Shown here: one piece after another, positions 59,101-64,000 of the stretch
Layout of the letters: the number at the start of each line of letters is the position of its first letter
How positions within the stretch are numbered: the first letter of the stretch is position 1
NCBI GenBank assembly: GCA_037893225.1
Contig: JAZGUH010000409.1
Location: 186,001 to 250,000, forward strand
DNA: 64,000 nt
Direction: 5' to 3'
Origin: Hippasteria phrygiana
Lineage: Eukaryota; Echinodermata; Asteroidea; Valvatida; Goniasteridae
Notes under the pieces: generated by a model
What the model saw: the letters and a program-made list of their open reading frames with translations, nothing else
Databases searched by the model: none
What the model was told of the DNA's origin: nothing
Translations under genes and position numbers: made by a program

Positions 59101-60781
59101 ATTTTGGTAAGCGTTTTTGGTTTTCTTGCAGAATTTAGCTGGGAACAAAATGCGCTCAAAGGGGGCCCAGGTTGTAGGGGAAATGCTTCATGATAACACA
59201 AGCATCAGGAAGATCAATGTAGCAGGTATGAAATTCATGTGCAACTGCAAGCTTGCCACAAGTAGCTTGCAAGTACATGTGCAAGCTTGCGTCAAGTAGC
59301 TTGCAAGTACACATGCACGCTTGCCGCAAGCTGGCAAGTACACGCGCAAGCTTGCCGCAAGCTCGCAAGTACATGCGCAAGCTTGCCGCAATTGTGACCG
59401 GCTCTGCAAAAAGGGGTATTATGTCGCACTATGTGAAAACACACACAGGGCTGTTCTATTTAAAGCGGGCGAAAAAATCTTCACATAAGTGATTTTTTTT
59501 GTTTTTGGTTTGTTGGCTTCTGTTATATCTATATTTTCATAATTTATTTTCAGAAACATTAATATTGATAAATAAAGATGAGAAAATTAATGTTGATAAA
59601 AATTACTTCTATCTTATTTCTTTGCACTTTTTGTGTTTAAAGGCCTGTATCTCTAAACGCACTTTCGTTAAATTGGGAAAATAGGAGTATACAAATGTCA
59701 AGATATCTCGAGAACACAAAATGCCACAGGGGTCAAACCTACACCAAATTAAAGCTTAGGATGTGACGAATTCAACTATGTATATAACTCATTTTTCAAA
59801 TTTTGCGACTTAATAGCCTTTTTTGCAGAGCCGGTCACAATTAAGCTTGCAAGTACATGGGCAAGCTTGCCGCAAGCTCGCAAGTACACATGCAAGCTTG
59901 CTGCAAGTGTGCAACCTTGCCCTCACATCTGTGCAAGCATTGCAAGCTTGCAGCAAGCTTGCAGCAAGCTTGTAATTTGCTTGCAGCTAGATTGCATGCA
60001 AACGCGCAATCTCATGCAAGCTTGCGGCAAGCTTCGCAATCTAGTTACCAGCTTAATACTAGCTTGCGGCAAGCTTGCGGCAAGCTTACTTTTCCGTAAG
60101 GGTTGAGAGCTCTCGACCCGTGTAGAGAAATTTGACCTGTGTTGAAAGTCATTGTAGTATGAACGCCTCTGGGTTGAGTTTGACCCGTGTAACTGCGGAT
60201 CAGAGTGCGCGCGCGTGCACAGCACCACACATTGTAGTTGTTAATTCAACAACGAACAAACAAATAACCTCTGACCTGCGGCATTGCGCATGCACGCGCA
60301 CCATACATGTAACCATGTTTGTTCCTTCCTCCATGATGTAACACGCGTTCATGCATGCTACTTTCACAAGATTCTTTTTACTCCGATATGTCCGAGAAAC
60401 TGGGCCCCAAATCAGACAAAAGACCGACATGGAGTGAGGAGGAGGTGAATGCTATGTTGGCTATATTAGGCTGATGACAGCTCCATCCAAAGCCAGCTCG
60501 ACGGAACGACCAGAATGCAGTATGGGGGATTTTCCGATTCGACCCATGTTGAACGGGTGGCCGTGTGTGTAGTGTGAAACGATCGCACAATACACGGGTT
60601 GAAAAATTACACGTGTAGCAAAAATGCTGAAAACTGTTGACGAACTTGTGCATATTTTCATTAGTTGATGAAAACTGAATATCTGGTGAGAAAGGAGTGT
60701 GAATTCGTTTGGATTTTTCTCCTTTTCTTAGGTAATGACTTCAAAAATCGAGATGCCCAGCCATTTGCAGATGCTATAAAG
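46832..60781 (+). CDS. LRRC74: LRRC74A/B-like leucine-rich-repeat protein, partial
   Basis: Five exons join in frame to 259 codons: 46832-47180, 56079-56254, 57345-57452, 59132-59225 and 60732-60781, with phases 1,0,0,1,0. The N-terminal third is Ser/Gly-rich and low in order. Then comes the family signature: ETYDATGRRAYIQACKEIG, VVPVSHFLRH and HHGLGPQGAKAIAIPL, followed by ribonuclease-inhibitor-type LRRs (LDLEDNWIEGEGAAYIAEMM, NLAGNKMRSKGAQVVGEML, AGNDFKNRDAQPFADAI). Such LRRs act as protein-binding arcs; the cellular role of LRRC74 is poorly known. The 3' exons lie beyond the window or were missed, and the start codon is unplaced. The 8.9-kb first visible intron is packed with transposons. 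Confidence 0.85.
47181..48120. other. Intron start, nothing recognised
   Basis: Only short C-rich tracts (47604-47625, 47996-48010). No repeat borders are seen. Confidence 0.5.
48125..49574. mobile_element. TTAA-flanked element, AGAGGAAAGAAAACC ends
   Basis: TTAA at 48121-48124 and 49575-49578 flanks inverted ends of about 70 bp, beginning AGAGGAAAGAAAACCAA and reaching GGCTTTTCTGAGAGCTT. The left subterminal region (CGGGGTCAACCGCGTG, GACGTCAC) matches the inverted right end of the THAP element 62113-63666, so both belong to one family, probably Kolobok. A short frame at 49102 (MAESDGSWEEYSVDFEDFQL) has a good start context but no known domain. It contains the hairpin at 48832-48943. Confidence 0.75.
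48832..48943. mobile_element. Near-perfect 112-bp hairpin element
   Basis: The two 56-nt arms are complementary with very few mismatches (AGCTGGCCTGACGTTTC against its inverse), centred on GCATTTGC. One arm also exists alone at 24556-24614. Confidence 0.85.
50161..50791. mobile_element. TTAA-flanked element, piggyBac type
   Basis: TTAA at 50157-50160 and 50792-50795 flanks ends CCCTGCGCTGCATGCACTG and CAGTGCAGCGCAGGG. There is no transposase. Inside, CAGGCC and GGCCTGG words recur. Confidence 0.75.
51290..52104. mobile_element. hAT-type element made of GGTCTC words
   Basis: A perfect 8-bp duplication GAATCGAA (51282-51289, 52105-52112) flanks ends CAGTGTTGTAGGTCTCGAG and CTCGACTACAACACTG. 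51299-51440 and 51970-52090 are almost entirely GGTCTCG words, in the same sense on both sides. The centre, about 51450-51960, is unrelated and includes CTCGACTCGACTC words. Confidence 0.88.
52113..53437. other. Intron stretch, dispersed repeat fragment only
   Basis: 52440-52550 matches 54790-54876 (GGCAGGGTTTCTAGCCAAAA, ATACCCTGGAGGGTTAGGG). Nothing else is recognised. Confidence 0.5.
53438..53711. mobile_element. 274-bp MITE with 39-bp perfect inverted repeats
   Basis: The ends begin GGGTCATTCCATAAATTTGG and are perfect inverses for 39 bp. ATGA flanks both sides (53434-53437, 53712-53715). The superfamily is not determined. Confidence 0.85.
54086..55073. mobile_element. GTGACCGGCTCTGC MITE, copy 2, interrupted
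   Basis: Both ends (GTAACCCACTCTACAAAAAA, and TGTAGAGCCGGTCAC) and interior match the copies at 7504 and 59394. About 560 bp (54317-54876) is inserted in the middle. The flanks are ATAT and TTAT. Confidence 0.75.
54317..54876. mobile_element. Insertion with CCTCTTATGCCCTCAAT repeats
   Basis: AAATCCTCTTATGCCCTCAA occurs three times at 54557-54632. GGTTAGGGTTAACCCTAACC at 54723-54742 is a head-to-head telomere-like palindrome. 54745-54876 repeats pieces found at 49845-49935 and 52440-52550. A matching GGATTCAGGACTGTTAGGG piece is near 62072. Confidence 0.6.
55173..55444. mobile_element. CAGGGGTGAGATT-end element, copy 2
   Basis: It starts CAGGGGTGAGATTTG and ends CCAATCTCACCCCTG. It is an inverted relative of 11026-11300; GTGGATTT words crowd the right side. 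Confidence 0.75.
55445..56078. other. Intron stretch, nothing recognised
   Basis: Short G- and C-runs (55551-55558, 55691-55704). No element borders are seen. Confidence 0.45.
56079..56254 (+). CDS. LRRC74: LRRC74-like exon
   Basis: The acceptor CCAGCAG has two possible AGs (56075 and 56078), adding or omitting one Ala in frame. The donor is GTAAGC. It encodes the most conserved block of the family. Confidence 0.9.
56255..57344. other. Intron, nothing recognised
   Basis: Ordinary AT-rich sequence with no repeats or frames of note. Confidence 0.5.
57345..57452 (+). CDS. LRRC74: LRRC74-like exon
   Basis: The acceptor is TATAACCAG and the donor GTGAGT. It is 36 codons, phase 0 to 0, forming one LRR (VLTLDLEDNWI, then the helix). 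Confidence 0.9.
57611..57974. mobile_element. Nested MITE of CATGGAAA words
   Basis: The ends CAGGGTTCCCACGGG and CTGTGGGAACCCTG are inverses. TCGAG flanks both sides. Both flanks are stacks of TCATGGAAA / TCCTGGAAA. Confidence 0.75.
58209..58383. mobile_element. Nested TTAA-flanked MITE
   Basis: TTAA at 58205-58208 and 58384-58387 flanks ends CCCATTCTGTCC and GTATTCAATGGG. It is related to 5644-5858. Confidence 0.7.
58550..59131. other. Intron, nothing recognised
   Basis: AT-rich sequence without identifiable repeats. Confidence 0.45.
59132..59225 (+). CDS. LRRC74: LRRC74-like exon
   Basis: The acceptor is TTCTTGCAG and the donor GTATGA, ending in phase 1. It forms one LRR, NLAGNKMRSKGAQVVGEML. 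A CAAGCTTGC repeat begins immediately after the donor. Confidence 0.9.
59228..60085. repeat. CAAGCTTGC foldback array, split by a MITE
   Basis: 59245-59393 and 59843-60085 are dense GCAAGCTTGCCGCAAGC / GCTTGCGGCAAGCTTG words that reverse sense between the left and right halves. The word itself is palindromic. The array starts 20 bp past the exon donor at 59225. The MITE at 59394-59838 splits it. Confidence 0.8.
59394..59838. mobile_element. GTGACCGGCTCTGC MITE, copy 3
   Basis: A 445-bp intact copy. AATT flanks both sides (59390-59393, 59839-59842). Its position inside the CAAGCTTGC array shows it is younger than that array. Confidence 0.88.
60388..60530 (+). pseudogene. Myb/SANT-like domain fragment, frameshifted
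   Basis: ATG at 60388 gives MSEKLGPKSDKRPTWSEEEV and NAMLAILG, then TGA. One base further the reading DDSSIQSQLDGTTR continues the same domain. WSEEEV ... LAILGDD ... SQLDGTTR is the pattern of Myb/SANT-like domains found in host genes and in the second protein of PIF/Harbinger transposons. The surrounding 60100-60640 has reiterated GACCCGTGT words in both senses, so it is probably a transposon remnant. Confidence 0.6.
60732..60781 (+). CDS. LRRC74: LRRC74-like exon
   Basis: The acceptor is TTTCTTAG and the donor GTAATT. It is a 50-nt exon giving GNDFKNRDAQPFADAIK, the start of the next LRR. Confidence 0.85.
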
Positions 60782-60855
60782 GTAATTATCAAAACTGCAT
60801 CATAGTGAGTGGAAGTTTACCGTCACTTTCAACCTTTCTAATTTTGCCAATTGAG

Positions 60856-61897
60856 CAGGGTTGTTTGATTTAAATCGCGCGATTTAAATCATTGATTTAA
60901 ATCAAGATTATATAAAAAACAAATTATAAAAATCCCTGATAAAAATCACTTTTTGAATTTTTTTTTAAATTTCTGTTATTAGTTAATGTAGAAACAATGT
61001 CTGTTATTCAAACCTGACTTTCATTAACTTTAAATCATTTATACTGACTCTAAAGGTTTGTATTCAAGGCCAGTTTCCTGAAACAGCGTACTACATTTAT
61101 CTTGTGTACAATGCATGATTCTGAAGCAATGTACTACATGCACCTGCATGTATGATAGTATTCATCTCTTATGCGCCTATCAATTGTGCCAGGTCATCAG
61201 TGCCGTGTTGAAATGTTGAAGTGTGAAAAGGTCAGTCTAGTCAACACGTGTCGGACCCGTGTACAACAGAGATTTTCCGTAGTGTTAAAAAGGCCTTAAG
61301 AAAATAAACTTTAAAAGAAAACAAAACATACTGTATAGCTCTTACATGGTGATATTAATGGTAAGCACTTATCCAGAACCACCAAAATTGCATTGTCGCG
61401 CGCAATGCGCCTTGTGCCTATTCAATAAGGCCTAGTGCATTTTCAGTAATACATGACGATGTCATTTTGGTGGTTCTGGATAAGTGCTTACCGATATTAA
61501 TAGTGGCTGCATTAAATAGTTTTATTCCACCATGGTTGTGTGTAGAGAGAGAGGGGGGGGGGGGGTTTCCTGTTATCAACTTGGATGAGAAATGTGCAGT
61601 ATTATGATGATGCTGTACATGTAATTAACTTATAATAATACCACAGAGATTTTAAGACAACCTATGTATTCTAGAAAAGAATATGATAAATGAAAGGGAT
61701 TTGACAAGTACTGATTTCATGAACAATTGTGTGCATTGTGGTTATACTTGACTTTCAATGATGGTCATTTAAATTGACTTATTTAAAACAAATGTTTTAA
61801 GCAAATGGTACGATGGTTAAAAAAAAAAATATGATTTTAATTTTTAAATGTGATTATTCAATAAATGAAAAAAAAATCATGATTTTTATCAACCCTG
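60856..61897. mobile_element. 1042-bp hAT-type element
   Basis: The flanks CAATTGAG (60848-60855) and CAATTTAG (61898-61905) match in 7 of 8 positions. The ends CAGGGTTG and CAACCCTG carry reiterated GATTTAAATC / AAAATCATGATTTTT words. No transposase is seen. It holds a nested MITE at 61360-61492. Confidence 0.8.
61360..61492. mobile_element. 133-bp MITE with 9-bp target duplication
   Basis: GATATTAAT lies on both sides (61351-61359, 61493-61501). The inverted ends start GGTAAGCACTTATCCAGAAC and are perfect for 29 bp. This fits a Mutator-like nonautonomous element. Confidence 0.85.
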
Positions 61898-62112
61898 CAA
61901 TTTAGTGTATCACGACCTTTTAGCCATTTGTATGGTAAAATCTTAAGGCAGAATCTTTAGTATCACTCTTGCTTGTGCGTAAAAGTTGCGTGAAGTTTTC
62001 TATTTTGTTGAGGTTAATTTCCTGTTAACCCTTACTCCCTAGGGTGTGTAGAAAATCATATTAAAATTGGAGGATTCAGGACTGTTAGGGTTAATGTTAT
62101 AATGCCAATCAA

Positions 62113-63666
62113 AGAGCAACTAAAACGCCGATTACAATTTTGACTTTTTGGAATTTTCCGACAGTTGAAATTTATCCTGTTTCGCGAAAGCTCATTATGT
62201 ATGTAAATGTATGTATGTATGTGACCTCGTGACGTACACGTGTAGAGTCGGTTGATGCTCCAGCCAAACACTAGTGCATGTACGTACATGGAGTTTATGC
62301 TGCTGGAAGAGTTTTTGTCGACATAACTCCTCCGTTTTCCCGTATATTTTGTCTAATTTTGATATTATTTCAGTATGCATGAGCATGGTTCTGAGATATT
62401 CATTATGTTCGATCGTGTGTAGTTGGGGGCTGCACGAGGAACAGCGACAAAAACCCTGACCTAACCTTCCTGCGATTCCTATCAGTGCTGAATGGAGTTC
62501 AAAGGCGACAGTGATGGGTCCGCTTTGTAGACAATACAATATCTGATTTGCGGCTGTCGAAATGGTCGAAAATATGTGCAGAACATTTCGCTAAAGACTG
62601 TATTGATGATAGTGTTAGTATGAAAACTCAGCTGGGTTTGAAGGCACAATTCTGTTTAAAGGCTGGAGCCATTTCAACTCTAAAGGCACCGAGCGTTCCA
62701 ATCCTGTCCCGGACTCACGCGCCCCAGACCACAACGACGTTCCCTGTGGTTGCCGGCTCGAGCAGCCAGAGCCCTGGCCGTCTCCTAGGTCCTGTCCACG
62801 CTCGCTTGACTCAACATGCATTGTACACGTACGGTAACTTATGAGCTCCGTGCACAACTACCCACTCAGCGGAAAGAAAAGGCGAGTTGGGGGGTCAATA
62901 TCGACGCCATCTTACCTGACTTCAATTTAAGTGTCTGGTTCCCGCTGTGATATTCTTATTGAAAACTCAATTATCGAGAGTCGGCAAACAGACAAAGCAA
63001 TCCCACTGGTATACGAGTATCAAATGAACGAGGAGCGTGGTTCCGGATACCAGCGACGTACTGCCCACGGAAGTGCGGTTGCTATGTGGACAGCGCCCTC
63101 ATTCGACGGCGCACGGAGCCCATAGGCTGCATGCGATTGAGTCTGGTACCTTATAACAGAAATTGTGTGTATAGTTCTGGGAAGGTGCGGGTCCTTATGA
63201 GCTCACACACAACTCGCCGCGCAGGTCCCAATAAAAGCCGACTGCAAACAAAGGAAAGTATGACTCATAACTAACTTTTCAGCAAGAACAAGCCTACAAC
63301 CTCAATTCAAAATGTGTCTCACAAAGATGTCCACACTTTAAAATATGTTTACCGTAGTGTTACACCTGAATCATGTGCAAAAAGCACAGCAAGTAATACT
63401 AGCCTTAGACAACAAAATACGTACAGACTCTACGTAAAACATTGTCGTATAATACAGTGACGTCATATATTTCTACACGTATACGTCATCACTTGCGCGA
63501 TACGGCACGCAGTTGACCTCGGCCTTTTCTGAATCGAGTCAAAGTGTCTCAGAAGGAAAAGGCTCAAAAACATTTTTTTGTTTTTTCAGACTCATGAAAC
63601 TTGTTATTAGTTTTTGGGAGGCATAAACTCTCAGATAAGTAAAAAAAAAAGTGTTTTAGTTGCTCT
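62113..63666 (+). mobile_element. THAP-bearing TTAA element, Kolobok-like
   Basis: The right border TTAA (63667-63670) is intact; the left is TCAA (62109-62112), one change from TTAA. The ends AGAGCAACTAAAAC and GTTTTAGTTGCTCT are inverses. It encodes a THAP domain. TTAA targets plus THAP domains are known together in the Kolobok superfamily. It shares subterminal sequence with 48125-49574. Confidence 0.7.
62395..62844 (+). pseudogene. THAP-domain ORF with one in-frame stop
   Basis: In one frame the reading is SCVVGGCTRNSDKNP, LTFLRF, then TGA at 62512, then WVRFVDNTISDLRLSKWSKI and CAEHFAKDC, ending near AGAISTL. This gives the C-x4-C and C-x2-H zinc ligands, the Trp and an AVPTL-like end of a complete THAP domain. 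The stop sits just before the conserved Trp and could be a CGA to TGA change. No ATG precedes it in frame; a TTTCAG at 62371 could be an acceptor. The frame runs on to 62844 without another known domain. Confidence 0.75.
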
Positions 63667-63855
63667 TTAAACTAGAGTAGGCCTACAGCACACTGACACA
63701 GTGAGCCAGATCTTGAACCTTTTTGCGAAGTATATGGGTTGAGCAAAAAAAACATCAACCTGGAACCTAAATGTTTCCCCTTTTTGTTTTGCCAATGGAT
63801 TTGATTATTTAAGAGTACAGACACGAAAGCTCAATAAATACCTAACAATAACATA

Positions 63856-64000
63856 AGCGCCCACCCGAACAAAGATACTGACAATTTGGGAGACCGCCAA
63901 CATAGGGCAAGATAGCTCAGTTGGTAGAGCGCCGGTACGGTAACCCGGAGGTCGCAGGTTCGAATCCCGCTCCTGCCAGTTTCTTTGTTCACTTTGAAAA
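63856..64000 (+). mobile_element. tRNA-core SINE-like repeat, copy 2
   Basis: GCGCCCACCCGAACAAAGAT precedes the core GGCAAGATAGCTCAGTTGG ... GGTTCGAATCC ... CTCCTGCCA. The acceptor halves pair in 6 of 7 positions. It is homologous to 36119-36262 inside and outside the core, and continues to the window edge. Confidence 0.75.

Noticed and set aside
63902..63978. Functional tRNA gene
   Set aside because: A and B boxes are good, but the anticodon stem and loop are poor (position 33 is not T in any fold I tried), and the flanks are shared with 36119-36262, so it is a repeat.

Overview
This is eukaryotic DNA, almost certainly from a marine invertebrate deuterostome, with an echinoderm as my best guess. 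The reasons are long introns with GT/AG boundaries, a metazoan LRRC74-type gene, Kazal and THAP domains, and dense small DNA transposons. The 8-mer TAGGCCTA (or near matches) also recurs, as do ACATGTACATGT runs. The species call is inference; nothing here proves it.

Layout. 1-4371 is a very homogeneous 117-bp satellite of about 37 units, ending some 60 bp before a splice acceptor. 4433-13621 (+) holds the last seven exons of a leucine-rich-repeat gene that probably begins with an F-box; its introns are full of hAT-type, TTAA-target and other nonautonomous elements. 13.6-31.9 kb is mostly transposon debris. It includes a Kazal-type inhibitor exon on the minus strand with a decayed duplicate, a THAP-domain relic inside a terminal-inverted-repeat element, and a Cys-rich CXC-like ORF. 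31.9-37.3 kb has an hAT element, three related minisatellites, a SINE, a reverse-transcriptase fragment and G/C homopolymer tracts.

37415-46682 is the most striking object: a 9.27-kb foldback element with near-identical long terminal inverted repeats, a perfect 9-bp target duplication, and arms that are themselves arrays of a ~201-bp satellite (about 22 units left, about 13 right, in opposite orientation). The 9-bp duplication points to the Mutator-like superfamily. No transposase is visible.

46832-60781 (+) carries five exons of an LRRC74A/B-like gene that continues past the window. Its introns contain a TTAA-flanked THAP-family element, piggyBac-type and hAT elements, nested insertions and a Myb/SANT-like relic. 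62113-63666 is a second TTAA-flanked element, carrying a THAP domain broken by one stop codon, and fits the Kolobok superfamily. The window ends inside a tRNA-core SINE-like repeat also present, inverted, at 36.1 kb.

A recurring theme is that many nonautonomous elements here are filled with reiterated short words matching or resembling their own ends (CAAGTCA, GGTCTC, GAGTC, CATGGAAA, CAAGCTTGC), arranged as inverted arrays. The foldback element is the large-scale version of the same architecture. All coordinates and target duplications were read by eye; family names are assignments from known hallmarks, not database results.
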